From Pectobacterium cacticida (GTDB taxonomy: Bacteria; Pseudomonadota; Gammaproteobacteria; Enterobacterales; Enterobacteriaceae), in the NCBI RefSeq assembly GCF_036885195.1, contig NZ_CP133656.1, positions 3,968,001-4,032,000 on the forward strand: DNA of 64,000 bases. The letters run 5' to 3'. The translations under genes and the position numbers were made by a program. This document shows positions 46,740 to 60,448 of this stretch, one piece after another (the stretch's first letter is position 1; every line of letters starts with the position of its first letter). Below the pieces are notes generated by a model. That model saw nothing but the letters and a program-made list of their open reading frames with translations, did no database searches and was not told the DNA's origin.

Positions 46740-47279
46740 TCAGTTCGCATTTTTCGGATGATTACGTTTCAAAAGCTGTAACATATCTTCTGGCTCATCT
46801 TGCTCGTCATCACTTAATTCGATACCGAGTTCCTCCATCAGAGCATCAATACGATCCAGTGTTTCATCAACCCATAATTGATCTTTGGCGCTCAGCGTTT
46901 CTCCCCCCTCCAAACGATCTAACAAGGCGTCCAAACGAGCATCGTTTTCCAACATTTCTAGTTCTTCTTCCGGCGACATCGTTGGCTTAACAGCAACCAC
47001 GTTTTCTACCGACGTTGAAGGCTTCTTCTTCGATTTCACTATCTCGCCCACGCCAAGCGGAATAGGCTTTTTACTGCCAATGCGCGGATCGGCGATGTTA
47101 CGTTGACCGCTAAGTTTATCGGTAGAAGATTTATCCTGCGCCCGGCTACCAGCCGCGTTACCACGACGCTTTTTCTCTTTTTTTCGCTCACGCGCTTCAC
47201 GATCCAGCTCTTCGCGGGTTTTTCTTTTTAATTTGGGTTTTTCTGCCTGATTCGCAGCCCCTTTGACAGGTCGGTTCAT
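46740..47279 (-). CDS. yihI: Der GTPase-activating protein YihI
   Basis: Highly charged protein of 179 residues that stimulates the GTPase Der and so negatively affects 50S ribosome assembly. The N-terminal third is very basic (KPKLKRKTREELDREARERK), followed by low-complexity linker and a C-terminal acidic helical domain (LEMLENDARLDALLDRLEGG). It is divergent from the ribosome-assembly GTPase gene engB across about 200 bp. In E. coli the small RNA gene csrC lies in the equivalent gap; I do not find it here. Confidence 0.93.
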   Translation of the reverse strand: MNRPVKGAANQAEKPKLKRKTREELDREARERKKEKKRRGNAAGSRAQDKSSTDKLSGQRNIADPRIGSKKPIPLGVGEIVKSKKKPSTSVENVVAVKPTMSPEEELEMLENDARLDALLDRLEGGETLSAKDQLWVDETLDRIDALMEELGIELSDDEQDEPEDMLQLLKRNHPKNAN

Positions 47280-47482
47280 AAGATGGCTCTCGGGTATACA
47301 GATATAAGAGAAGTGCGGCGAAATCTAGCAGAAAGCCCCAAAATAAAAAAGCATCTACGTCAGGAGGAGGCGCTTTTCTTTTCGTATCATCCGACCGCAC
47401 ATTAAAATAGATAAAGCCGCCTTTATCGTCAGTTACAGGTATAATCCCCAACCAGACAGAGATCCAGATAGAGATAACCATC

Positions 47483-48118
47483 GTGACCCAGCATTTTAAC
47501 TATCATATGACGCGTTTTATCATCAGCGCCCCGGATATTCATCATCTGGCAACAGATAGCGGTATTGAGGTAGCCTTTGCTGGGCGCTCTAACGCCGGAA
47601 AATCCAGCGCACTTAATACGCTAACTAACCAGAAGAACCTGGCTCGAACCAGTAAAACGCCAGGGCGTACCCAGTTGATCAACCTGTTTGAAGTAGCTGA
47701 AAACGTGCGTTTGGTTGACCTTCCCGGCTATGGCTATGCCGAAGTGCCAGAGCAAATGAAAATTAAATGGCAACGCGCGCTCGGTGAATACCTACAGAAG
47801 CGTAATAGCCTGAAGGGTTTGGTGGTGCTAATGGATATCCGCCATCCGCTGAAAGATCTCGATCAGCAAATGATCCAATGGGCGGTCGATGTCGAGCTTC
47901 CCGTCTTAGTGCTGCTGACCAAAGCCGACAAGCTCGCTTCAGGGGCACGTAAAACACAGTTGAATAAGGTTCGCGAGGCCATCTTGCCATTTATGGGCGA
48001 TATTCAGGTCGAAGCGTTTTCTTCACTGAAAAAACTCGGCGTCGATAAACTACAGCAGAAATTGGATAACTGGTTCAGCACATTGGAGTACGCAGGAGAA
48101 GAACAAGAAGCAGAATAA
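47483..48118 (+). CDS. engB: Ribosome biogenesis GTP-binding protein EngB (YsxC/YihA)
   Basis: Essential GTPase of 211 residues needed for 50S subunit assembly. G1 is FAGRSNAGKSSALN, G2 is TPGRTQLINLF, G3 is LVDLPGYGYA, and G4 is LTKADK. The start is a GTG giving MTQHFNYH, which matches the length of the E. coli protein; an ATG at codon 9 is an alternative. Spot 42 RNA and polA follow on the other strand as in E. coli. Confidence 0.95.
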   Translation: MTQHFNYHMTRFIISAPDIHHLATDSGIEVAFAGRSNAGKSSALNTLTNQKNLARTSKTPGRTQLINLFEVAENVRLVDLPGYGYAEVPEQMKIKWQRALGEYLQKRNSLKGLVVLMDIRHPLKDLDQQMIQWAVDVELPVLVLLTKADKLASGARKTQLNKVREAILPFMGDIQVEAFSSLKKLGVDKLQQKLDNWFSTLEYAGEEQEAE

Positions 48119-48153
48119 TTCCTTTGCGTGGTGCAGAACATCATTACTCGCAT

Positions 48154-48224
48154 CACACACTAAAATCCTTCGGCGATTCCCAGCAACATAAAATATGTTG
48201 CATATTTGTAAGCGTTAGTGTGTG
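48154..48224. other. Nested inverted repeats between engB and Spot 42
   Basis: An outer perfect 10-bp inverted repeat (CACACACTAA at 48154, TTAGTGTGTG at 48215) encloses an inner perfect 8-bp one (GCAACATA / TATGTTGC, 48183-48201). Together they could form a two-level stem structure in RNA or a cruciform in DNA. It follows the end of engB and faces the Spot 42 terminator. It could act as the engB mRNA 3' end, but it lacks a T-run. Confidence 0.6.
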
Positions 48225-48267
48225 TTTACTCACTGTGATTTTGGGTAAAACTCCAGATAATGCCCAT

Positions 48268-48373
48268 AAAAAACGCCCCACTCAAAACTGAGCGGGGCGG
48301 CTAATATTCAGCCAAATCCGATTACGTGAAGTAAAAGGTCTGAAAGATAGAACATCTTACCTCTGTACCCTAC
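48268..48373 (-). ncRNA. spf: Spot 42 small RNA
   Basis: Hfq-binding regulatory RNA that represses catabolic genes such as galK in E. coli. The 5' portion GTAGGGTACAGAGGTAAGAT and the following unstructured regions are essentially the same as in E. coli. The 3' terminator stem (GCCCCGCTCA-TTTT-GAGTGGGGC type) has changed but keeps pairing and ends in T6. A TAGAGT -10 hexamer lies 7 bases before the start. The position between engB and polA is conserved. Confidence 0.96.
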
Positions 48374-48517
48374 GTCTTTAACTCTACCCTATTTTTTCGC
48401 GGGAAAAAAGGATTTTTTGTTGTTTACTTTCATAAAAAATGGTTATTGCTTACACAAAGTTAAACCAGGTCACACAATACTGTTATTTAATTACAGAAAT
48501 AGCGTAAGGATCGGTCC

Positions 48518-51307
48518 TTAATGCGCCTCATCCCAATTCATGCCAGTGCCAATATCGACCTGCAACGGAACATTCAATTCCATGCACCCTTCCATTAATA
48601 CTTTGATTTTACTAATGGATTCTTCAATAACCGAATCATGGATCTCGAAAACCAGCTCATCATGAACCTGCATAATCATCTTCACCTTAGGTTCATCTTG
48701 CTGTAGCCAGTCATCAATCGCGATCATCGCTTTCTTGATAATATCCGCAGCGGTGCCCTGCATTGGCGCATTTATCGCCGCACGCTCTGCGCCTTTACGC
48801 GCGATCGCGTTACGGGAATGGATGTCTGGCAGGTAGAGGCGGCGCCCATCCAATGTAGACACATAGCCCTGTTCCGCCGCCTGTTGGCGCGTACGCTCCA
48901 TGTAATCCTGCACGCCTGGGTAGCGCTCAAAATACAGGTTCATGTATTTCTGCGATTCGCTACGGGGAATATTCAACTGACGCGACAGCCCAAACGCGCT
49001 CATGCCGTAAATCAAACCAAAGTTGATCGCTTTCGCACTGCGACGCTGTTCCGATGTCACCTTATCCAGCGCAATGCCAAACACTTCTGACGCCGTTGCT
49101 CGGTGGATATCCAACCCATTTGCGAACGCGTTTAACAGTCCTTTATCACCGGATAAGTGCGCCATGATACGCAACTCGATTTGCGAGTAGTCCGCCGCCA
49201 CAATGCTGTAGCCCTTCGGCGCAATAAATGCCTGACGAATACGGCGCCCTTCGTCATTACGCACCGGGATGTTTTGCAGGTTCGGATCGCTGGAAGACAA
49301 ACGCCCGGTCGCAGTGACAGCCTGGTGATAAGACGTATGCACACGCTTCGTCGCTGGGTTAATCATCAGCGGTAGCTTATCGGTGTAAGTCGATTTCAGC
49401 TTGGCCAAGCCCCGATATTCCAGGATCAGCTTCGGCAGAGGGTAATCCAGCGCCAGTTCGGCTAGCACTTCTTCATTGGTTGACGGTGCGCCTTTTGGCG
49501 TTTTCTTCAGAATCGGCAACTTTTGCTTTTCATACAGAATCCCCTGTAGCTGCTTGGTCGATGAGAGATTGAACTCTTCGCCCGCCAGCGCATACGCTTG
49601 TGTTTCCAGCTCCGCCAAACGGGTTGTCAGCTCTTTTGAGTGTTCCGCCAAAATCACAGGATCGATCAGCACGCCTGTACGCTCGATACGGGATAAGACC
49701 GGCACCAGCGGCATATCAATGGTTTGAAAAACCTGACACAAGTCAGTGTGCGGCTGCAGTTTTCCCCACAGTTTCTGATGCAGATGCAGCGTAACATCCG
49801 CATCCTCGGCCGCATAAGGCCCAGCCTGTTCCAGTGCAATCTGATTAAACGTCAGTTGATTTTTCCCCTTACCCGCGATTTCTTCAAAGGTAATGGTTTT
49901 ATGCTTCAGATAGCGTTCGGCCAGGCTGTCCATATCGTGGCGGCCCGCCACGCTGTCGAGTACGTAGGATTCCAACATGGTGTCAAATGCGATACCGCGT
50001 AAATCGATGTCATACCGCTGCATCACACCTTTATCAAATTTGAGATTCTGACCAATCTTCAGCAGCTTCTCATCTTCCAGCAACGGCTTGAACAAGGCCA
50101 GTACCTTGGCGCGATCCAATTGTTCCGGTGCATCCAGATAGTCATGCGCTAATGGTAAATAAGCCGCCTCACCTGGCTTAATCGCAAATGACAAACCAAT
50201 AAGATTGGCGGTGAGCGTATCAAGCCCATCGGTCTCCGTATCAAAAGCGAAAACCCCAGCTTGTTTTATACGCTCTACCCAATCCAACAGCGTTTCTTCA
50301 TCAAGGATCGTGACATAACCGTCGGCAGAAAGCGCTGGCGCGTTGCTCTCTTCAGTAGACGATTCCACCACTGCTTTATTCACAGCCGGAACAGGCTGGT
50401 TGCTCTTCTTACTTTCCAGCCAGGTACCGGATTCAACATCGGATAACCAGCGTTTAAATTCATAACGGGAAAAGAGGCGGTACAACTCATCCACGTTCGG
50501 TTCTTTAACCGTAAGTTGATCGCAGCTAAGATCCAGTTCAACATCCGTTTTAATGGTGGCCAGTTGATAGGAGAGGTAGGCGACATCTTTATGTTGTTCT
50601 AGTTTTGGTGCCAGCGTTTTTGCCCCACGGAAAGAGAGCTCGGCAATTTTATCCAGGTTGGCATACAGCGAATCTAGCCCACCGATCCCTTGTAACAGCG
50701 CCTGCGCCGTTTTTTCACCCACGCCGGGTACGCCGGGAATGTTATCCGATGCATCACCCATCAGCGCGAGGAAATCGATAATCAGCTCAGGCGGAATACC
50801 GTATTTATCACACACTTCCTGTGGGCCAAGAATGGTGTTATTCATGGTGTTGATGAGCGTCACGTTCGGTGTCACCAACTGCGCCATATCTTTATCACCA
50901 GTACTAATGAGCACCGATTTACCCGCTTTTTCCGCCTGAATAGCGAGCGTGCCGATCACATCGTCAGCTTCTACGCCAGGAACCGCCAAAAGTGGTAGCC
51001 CCATCGCTTTCACCATATTATGCAAAGGGTCTATCTGTTCGCGTAAATCTTCCGGCATCGGTGGACGATTGGCTTTATAGCTTTCGAACAGTTTGTCACG
51101 AAAGGTTTTCCCTTTGGCATCAAAAACAACGGCAATGTGACTGGGATGATATTGCAGCAACAAACTGCGTAGCATATTCAGTACGCCATACATTGCACCC
51201 GTGGCTTCCCCTGCGCTGTTGGTTAACGGTGGAAAAGCGTGATAAGCACGATACAAATAGGATGAACCATCTACCAGTATTAAAGGGTTTTCTGCAATCT
51301 GAGCCAT
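48518..51307 (-). CDS. polA: DNA polymerase I PolA
   Basis: Family A DNA polymerase of 929 residues for Okazaki-fragment maturation and repair. It has an N-terminal 5'-nuclease (LILVDGSSYLYRAYHAFPPL, DASDNIPGVPGVGEKTA). The 3'-5' exonuclease domain has FDTETDGLD at about residue 355. The polymerase domain has motif A DYSQIELRIMAHLS, motif B RRSAKAINFGLIYG and motif C QVHDELVFE. A DnaA-box-like site lies in the AT-rich region upstream. Confidence 0.98.
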   Translation of the reverse strand: MAQIAENPLILVDGSSYLYRAYHAFPPLTNSAGEATGAMYGVLNMLRSLLLQYHPSHIAVVFDAKGKTFRDKLFESYKANRPPMPEDLREQIDPLHNMVKAMGLPLLAVPGVEADDVIGTLAIQAEKAGKSVLISTGDKDMAQLVTPNVTLINTMNNTILGPQEVCDKYGIPPELIIDFLALMGDASDNIPGVPGVGEKTAQALLQGIGGLDSLYANLDKIAELSFRGAKTLAPKLEQHKDVAYLSYQLATIKTDVELDLSCDQLTVKEPNVDELYRLFSRYEFKRWLSDVESGTWLESKKSNQPVPAVNKAVVESSTEESNAPALSADGYVTILDEETLLDWVERIKQAGVFAFDTETDGLDTLTANLIGLSFAIKPGEAAYLPLAHDYLDAPEQLDRAKVLALFKPLLEDEKLLKIGQNLKFDKGVMQRYDIDLRGIAFDTMLESYVLDSVAGRHDMDSLAERYLKHKTITFEEIAGKGKNQLTFNQIALEQAGPYAAEDADVTLHLHQKLWGKLQPHTDLCQVFQTIDMPLVPVLSRIERTGVLIDPVILAEHSKELTTRLAELETQAYALAGEEFNLSSTKQLQGILYEKQKLPILKKTPKGAPSTNEEVLAELALDYPLPKLILEYRGLAKLKSTYTDKLPLMINPATKRVHTSYHQAVTATGRLSSSDPNLQNIPVRNDEGRRIRQAFIAPKGYSIVAADYSQIELRIMAHLSGDKGLLNAFANGLDIHRATASEVFGIALDKVTSEQRRSAKAINFGLIYGMSAFGLSRQLNIPRSESQKYMNLYFERYPGVQDYMERTRQQAAEQGYVSTLDGRRLYLPDIHSRNAIARKGAERAAINAPMQGTAADIIKKAMIAIDDWLQQDEPKVKMIMQVHDELVFEIHDSVIEESISKIKVLMEGCMELNVPLQVDIGTGMNWDEAH

Positions 51308-51424
51308 AACCTGCCGTGATCGTTGTTGTCTGTCATAGCACTAAGCATGCCATAGGCCAGAGAAAGAGACGATCTTTAACGTAGGATATTAGCTAGATTT
51401 GCATAGATTTTTGCGAGATTCTCT

Positions 51425-51433
51425 TGTGGATAA
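51425..51433 (-). promoter_or_regulatory. DnaA-box match upstream of polA
   Basis: On the minus strand TTATCCACA is a perfect consensus DnaA box, about 120 bp before the polA start. The surrounding 370 bp up to dsbA (51308-51678) are AT-rich, contain a second near match (ATATCCACA, around 51570), and hold no gene. DnaA has been reported to stimulate polA in E. coli, which fits, but a 9-bp match alone is weak evidence. Confidence 0.5.
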
Positions 51434-51642
51434 GTTTGTGTATAGATTTATCACGTTAATTACCAGCTCTTACTATTATTAAGGCGTGATTTTTAATATC
51501 CATTATTTTCAGTAAGTTATAATATACACCTTTGTTTTATAGAAACAGGAAACCGTCATCTAATTTGTGGATATAAATAAAAAGATTAATTGAGATTGTT
51601 GTGAGATATAAAAGATAAAAGGGTGAACAGGAAGAACGTTTA

Positions 51643-51669
51643 AAGCCATGCGATTTCACCGCATGGCTT
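51643..51669 (-). terminator. Intrinsic terminator of dsbA
   Basis: AAGCCATGCG / CGCATGGCTT form a perfect 10-bp stem with a 7-base loop just past the dsbA stop, followed by TTTAAACG. Confidence 0.8.
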
Positions 51670-51678
51670 ATTACGTGA

Positions 51679-52302
51679 TTACTTTTTGGTAAGGAGGTAT
51701 TTCACTACTTCTGCGTACTGTTTTACATATCCATCCATTGAGCTGGTATCAAGACCATCATTTTTGATCATATATTTACCGTTAACGAACATGGCTGGAA
51801 CGCCGCGTAACTGCAAATCCGCCGCTGCTTTTTCCTGTTGAGCAACTAAAGATTTCACAACAAAACTATTCAATGCACCATCAAACTCTTCCGCACTAAC
51901 GCCGGCTTTCACAAAGACGTCACGAATATCTTCCGGCTTCTGTACGGTCTGTGTTTTCTGAACAGCATCAAACATCAGAGGAGTAATTTTATCTTCTACG
52001 CCCAGCGCCATAGCCACAGCCCAAGCTTGAGTCAGGTTTTTACCCAATGGGCCCAGAAAGTCCACGTGATAACGTGTGATCTTCGTCCCTTCTGGCAACG
52101 CTTTCTTTACTGCATCTGGAATATGGTAGACCTGTTCAAATTGATAGCAGTGCGGGCAATAGAATGAGAAAAACTCGAGAACCTGAGGTTCTTGCGTCGC
52201 AGGTTTATCCAACTCTACATATTGTTTGCCGTCAGAAAACTCTGCAGCAGAAGCACTAAACGCCAGAACCATGCCAATCAGCGCAAGCCATAATCTTTTC
52301 AT
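51679..52302 (-). CDS. dsbA: Periplasmic thiol:disulfide oxidoreductase DsbA
   Basis: Primary disulfide donor of the periplasm, 207 residues including a signal peptide (MKRLWLALIGMVLAFSASA, cleaved before AEFSD). The active-site motif CPHC is at residues 49-52, corresponding to Cys30-Cys33 of the mature protein, and the cis-Pro segment is RGVPAMFV. It lies 24 bases after srkA, an arrangement kept in E. coli, where the kinase gene and dsbA are co-transcribed under Cpx control. The ATG chosen begins the signal peptide; a codon six residues earlier is also open. Confidence 0.97.
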   Translation of the reverse strand: MKRLWLALIGMVLAFSASAAEFSDGKQYVELDKPATQEPQVLEFFSFYCPHCYQFEQVYHIPDAVKKALPEGTKITRYHVDFLGPLGKNLTQAWAVAMALGVEDKITPLMFDAVQKTQTVQKPEDIRDVFVKAGVSAEEFDGALNSFVVKSLVAQQEKAAADLQLRGVPAMFVNGKYMIKNDGLDTSSMDGYVKQYAEVVKYLLTKK

Positions 52303-52326
52303 AAATTTCACTCTCTCCATTTAATT

Positions 52327-53313
52327 TCAGTACATTGGCATTAGCTGTAGAGGAGGCTCCTGCAACAGCTGGGTTTGTCCAATAAATATTGCCGTTTGCT
52401 TTAACCAGAAATCCGCATCCATCATCCAGGGAAAACTTCTCGGAAAAGCAGGATCTTCCCAACGACGTGCAACCCAAGCAAGGTAATAAACCTGCCGCAT
52501 TGCACGAAGTGGTTCAATCAGTGCGAGCTCTTTCTCCTGAAACTCTGCAAATTCGCTATAGGCTTCGAGCAAGATATCCAATTGAATGCGTTGTTCACGG
52601 CGATCGCCGTGCAATAGCATCCATAAATCCTGTATTGCTGGGCCATTGCGCGCATCATCCAAGTCAACAAATAGCGGGCCATCACGCCACAAAATATTCC
52701 CTGGATGACAATCCCCATGAAGACGTAATGGTCGCCAGTCGCTATGCCAATAAATTTCTACTGTATCAATCAGTTGACGGATTGCCTGTAAAAAATCATG
52801 TCGATGTGTTTTCGGTACTAAGGGACATGTCTCCAACAGTCGGTAAGGTTCGTGCAGATACTCATTGGTTCCAATCGTTGGGCGCTCAGTGAATAATGAT
52901 TTCTGACCCGTCTGGTGAATCCGGCCAAGAAAACGACCAACCCACTCTAGCTGGTCCTCATTATCCATTTCATACTGCCGACCGCCTACGCTAGGGAATA
53001 CGGCAAAATGAAATCCTTCGTAGACGTTTAGAGTCTGCCCATTAAGCAAAATGGGCGCGACAATTGGGACTTCATCTTCTGCTAATTGCTGAGCAAAAAT
53101 ATGCTCTTCCTGAATCTGCGCCGTACTCCACCGCTCGGGGCGATAAAATTTCACCACAAATCGTTTACGATCTTCATCCGCAAACTGATAAACCCGATTT
53201 TCATAACTATTCAATGCCGTCAGACCGGAATCAATGCGTAAACCGACATCCAGCAAGGCATCCACGATCAGTTCGGGGACAAGCGTCTTAAAATTAAATG
53301 CCGAACTACTCAT
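52327..53313 (-). CDS. srkA: Stress response kinase A SrkA (YihE)
   Basis: Aminoglycoside-phosphotransferase-fold protein kinase of 328 residues that counters stress-induced death, including the MazEF and Cpx pathways. The catalytic loop RLHGDCHPGNILWRDGP and the metal-binding FVDLDDARNGPAIQDLWM are both present. The ATG giving MSSSAFNFKTL matches the E. coli length. It is followed closely by dsbA. Confidence 0.95.
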   Translation of the reverse strand: MSSSAFNFKTLVPELIVDALLDVGLRIDSGLTALNSYENRVYQFADEDRKRFVVKFYRPERWSTAQIQEEHIFAQQLAEDEVPIVAPILLNGQTLNVYEGFHFAVFPSVGGRQYEMDNEDQLEWVGRFLGRIHQTGQKSLFTERPTIGTNEYLHEPYRLLETCPLVPKTHRHDFLQAIRQLIDTVEIYWHSDWRPLRLHGDCHPGNILWRDGPLFVDLDDARNGPAIQDLWMLLHGDRREQRIQLDILLEAYSEFAEFQEKELALIEPLRAMRQVYYLAWVARRWEDPAFPRSFPWMMDADFWLKQTAIFIGQTQLLQEPPLQLMPMY

Positions 53314-53391
53314 CGCAGCCACGGATGCTTAGAGATGGGATACGATAACGAGGCGCAATAGCTGACATTGAGAACGAGTTATTCCTCTGCA

Positions 53392-53661
53392 CTAGTCTTT
53401 AATAACCCCGCGGGCACGAAGTAACGCTGTTTTAAAATCTTCCTCGTAGTCTTTCTTCAGACCGGGAATGGCTTGTTCTTTATCTGAATCACGCATTTTC
53501 AGATGGTAAATAAGGATATCATCAGTTAGTTCATTTAACCGCCCCTCAAACCCCGCCTCTTGTGCAAGTTTTTGTAAAAATTGTACCAGATTTAAATCGG
53601 GTTCTTTTTGCCAGGCTGGATGTAAGAGTTCAACCAGTTCATTAACGCGATGACATTTCAT
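53392..53661 (-). CDS. yihD: YihD family protein
   Basis: Conserved soluble protein of 89 residues (MKCHRVNELVELLHPAWQKEPDLNL) of unknown function, found next to srkA and mobA in E. coli. It is mainly helical with a charged middle (KMRDSDKEQAIPGLKKDYEEDFKTALLRARG). An AAGGAG ribosome-binding site lies before the ATG. In E. coli it is part of the Cpx-responsive neighbourhood of srkA-dsbA. Confidence 0.93.
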   Translation of the reverse strand: MKCHRVNELVELLHPAWQKEPDLNLVQFLQKLAQEAGFEGRLNELTDDILIYHLKMRDSDKEQAIPGLKKDYEEDFKTALLRARGVIKD

Positions 53662-53865
53662 TTTTTTCTCCTTAAAGACGATTTGTGCTCAATAAATTTC
53701 AAGAAGTAGAAAACATCTTGTTGGGCTATAGCGATAAAAATAACAGCCTTATGTGTATGAGGAAAGGACTTGGTCTTCTGTTAAAGTTTTTAGAGAATAA
53801 CGTCAGGTTTATCCCTGACAAACTTTTAGTACAGAGAAAATGGACATAGATAATTGGTAAATCAA

Positions 53866-54444
53866 ATGATTACGGGTGTTATTCTCGCGGGCGGACGGGC
53901 AACACGAATGGGCGGACATGATAAAGGTCTGATAGCACTGAACGGCGTGCCGCTATACCAACACGTTCTCTCTCGGCTTAAAGCACAGGTCGATGAGATT
54001 ATTATCAGTGCCAACCGCAATCAGGCTATCTATGCACAAAGTGGATGCCAAATTATTAGCGACTTTGATACAAGCTTTCCTGGCCCGCTGGCGGGCATTC
54101 TAAGCGGTTTAAGGGCATCTACATCCAAATGGGTTGTTTGTGTCCCTTGCGATGTGCCTGTGTTCCCTCTCGACCTAGTACACCGACTGTGGCATGCGCG
54201 AGGGGAGGTCGATGCCGTTTATGCTACCGATGGAGTTCGACCACATCCCACACTGCTCTTAATCAATAAAAACCTTATTGAACCTCTAGAAACCTATCTG
54301 CATGTCGGAAATCGTAAGGTGATGCTGTTTATGGAACAGGTTGGAGCAAACGCCGTCTCATTTAACGATCAACCCGAGGCCTTTCGTAATCTGAATTCAC
54401 CTGAAGATTTATCCCATTGGGAGGATCAACGCGGTGCATTCTAA
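53866..54444 (+). CDS. mobA: Molybdenum cofactor guanylyltransferase MobA
   Basis: Cytoplasmic enzyme of 192 residues that joins GMP from GTP to Mo-molybdopterin to give the bis-MGD cofactor. The nucleotide-binding motif GVILAGGRATRMGGHDKGL is at the N terminus, and the metal-binding segment is PCDVPVFP. The ATG is used here. A TTG four codons upstream is in frame and would resemble the slightly longer E. coli N terminus, so the start is uncertain by 12 bp. It overlaps mobB by 11 bp. Confidence 0.92.
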   Translation: MITGVILAGGRATRMGGHDKGLIALNGVPLYQHVLSRLKAQVDEIIISANRNQAIYAQSGCQIISDFDTSFPGPLAGILSGLRASTSKWVVCVPCDVPVFPLDLVHRLWHARGEVDAVYATDGVRPHPTLLLINKNLIEPLETYLHVGNRKVMLFMEQVGANAVSFNDQPEAFRNLNSPEDLSHWEDQRGAF

Positions 54445-54955
54445 TCATCTCCCATTACTTTCTGTTGCGGCTTATAGCGGTACAGGTAAAACAACATTAC
54501 TTAAACACGTCATCCCCCTGCTGATTAATCGTGGCGTTAGAATCGGATTAATTAAACATACGCATCACCAAATGGATATTGATACGCCCGGCAAAGACAG
54601 CTACGAACTGCGTAAAGCGGGCGCGGCGCAAACCATCGTTGTCAGCAATCAGAGATGGGCATTAATGACGGAGACGCCAGAACAGGAAGAACCAAATATT
54701 TATGAGTTGGTAGGGAAAATGGATGCCTCGACCCTCGACCTGGTACTGGTTGAGGGTTTTAAACATGAAAAGATCGCTAAAATAGCCTTATTTCGCCAAT
54801 CATTGGGCAGAGAATTAAGTGACTTGATCGATAAATATGTCATTGCGATCGCAACGGATACTGAGATAAACACAGTGCTTCCGGTACTTGATATCAATCA
54901 GCCGGAACAGGTTGCTAATTTTATTCACCAATGGCTCTACAACGACCACCGATAA
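54434..54955 (+). CDS. mobB: Molybdopterin-guanine dinucleotide biosynthesis adaptor MobB
   Basis: GTP-binding accessory protein of 173 residues that assists MobA and cofactor delivery. The P-loop AAYSGTGKTTLLKHVIP lies near residues 12-28, followed by IGLIKHTHHQMDIDTPGKDSYELRKAGA, the MobB family segment. It begins with GTG inside the end of mobA, so translation is coupled. Its stop codon is part of the left arm of the terminator. Confidence 0.94.
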   Translation: MHSNHLPLLSVAAYSGTGKTTLLKHVIPLLINRGVRIGLIKHTHHQMDIDTPGKDSYELRKAGAAQTIVVSNQRWALMTETPEQEEPNIYELVGKMDASTLDLVLVEGFKHEKIAKIALFRQSLGRELSDLIDKYVIAIATDTEINTVLPVLDINQPEQVANFIHQWLYNDHR

Positions 54956-54976
54956 CCTGCTTATCGGTGGTCTTTC
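54944..54976 (+). terminator. Intrinsic terminator of mobAB
   Basis: GACCACCGATAA / TTATCGGTGGTC form a perfect 12-bp stem with a 5-base loop followed by TTTC. The mobB stop codon is embedded in the stem. Confidence 0.9.
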
Positions 54977-55022
54977 TTCACGGATACGCGTAAATCAATA
55001 GTTTTAGCAACGTGCACAGCAA

Positions 55023-55050
55023 AAAGCCCTTGTCTTGCGACAGGGGCTTT
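55023..55050 (-). terminator. Terminator of the rRNA operon
   Basis: In the leftward direction AAGCCCCTGTC-GCAA-GACAAGGGCTT forms an 11-bp stem with one mismatch and a GCAA tetraloop, followed by TTTT. It lies just past the 5S gene. Confidence 0.9.
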
Positions 55051-55061
55051 CCACTTATTTG

Positions 55062-55181
55062 ATGCCTGGCAGTTCCCTACTCTCACATGGGGAGACCCCA
55101 CACTACCATCGGCGCTACGGCGTTTCACTTCTGAGTTCGGCATGGGGTCAGGTGGGACCACCGCGCTATCGCCGCCAGGCA
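55062..55181 (-). rRNA. rrf: 5S ribosomal RNA
   Basis: 120-nt gene beginning TGCCTGGCGGCGATAGC and ending TGCCAGGCAT, whose ends pair as expected for 5S rRNA. It is the last gene of the rRNA operon. Confidence 0.98.
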
Positions 55182-55394
55182 AATTTCTCGTCTCTTCCTG
55201 AGACTCGCCCTTCGGGTCGTCGCTCTGCGACGTACAAAATCGTTCCCGACGATTTTGTCTCCTCCCTTCTCAGGCCAGCGCTCCGCGCTGTTTTATGTCC
55301 ACGCCATCGCGTAAACATTTAATCTTCAATCTTCGAACAAGCTGAATATCGTTCTCTATGCGTCTTTCATCTCTCAAAACACCTTCGGTGTTGT

Positions 55395-58300
<2,906 letters not shown>

Positions 58301-58541
58301 TCACAACCCGAAGGTGTCTTTGATAAACCAAAGTCATCATCGCGCTGTGATTATTTGAGAGACTCATTGACAGACAAATTCACCGTGTTTACCCATAAAT
58401 AGCCAAGGTATTCACGATTATTCCGCTGTCATGTTTCAATTTTCAGCTTGTTCCAGATTGTTAAAGAGCAATATCGTAAACACGACTTATCAAAGTCATC
58501 TTTACGATATTCAGGATAATGTCTTTCACTCATTATCGGAT

Positions 58542-58617
58542 TGGCGTCCCCAAGGGGATTCGAACCCCTGTTACCGCCGTGAAAGGGCGGTGTCCTAGGC
58601 CTCTAGACGATGGGGAC
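58542..58617 (-). tRNA. gltT: tRNA-Glu (anticodon TTC) in the 16S-23S spacer
   Basis: 76-nt gene with encoded CCA. The acceptor stem is GTCCCC / GGGGAC, the anticodon loop CTTTCAC gives TTC, and the T-arm has GTTCGAATC. It marks this as a Glu-type rather than an Ile-Ala-type rRNA operon. Confidence 0.97.
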
Positions 58618-58758
58618 ACGAAAACTCCGTACCGAATCAGACATCCGGCACGCTCGCATCAGCATGAGTTAACACTCATTACATCAACAGGTGCGCTTGC
58701 TCATTTTTTTCATCAGACAATCTGTGTGAGCACTTCACTCAACGCACATCTTTCTTGG

Positions 58759-60298
<1,540 letters not shown>

Positions 60299-60448
60299 AA
60301 GATTTGTTTGATTTGCTGAACTCGTCAGCCATGCTCAAAGAATTAAAACTGTTTATTCGTAATGAATTTACTGTTGTTCACTCTTCAAGACTTTTTATAT
60401 CGTTAAGATACGGTCTTGTGAGTGCCCACACAGATTGTCTGATTGAAT

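Noticed and set aside
47197..47481. 94-codon frame on the minus strand overlapping the yihI start
   Set aside because: It overlaps the well-supported yihI N terminus in another frame and has an atypical composition with no recognisable motif. It is a shadow.
47280..47482. csrC small RNA expected between yihI and engB as in E. coli
   Set aside because: The gap is only about 200 bp and contains just one GGAGGA cluster rather than many GGA-loop hairpins, and I see no matching terminator. There is no support for calling it.
51308..51678. Possible replication origin, from AT-rich DNA with DnaA-box matches
   Set aside because: There is only one perfect box, no 13-mer array and no cluster of GATC sites, and oriC in enterobacteria lies by mioC/gidA. 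A regulatory site for polA is more likely.
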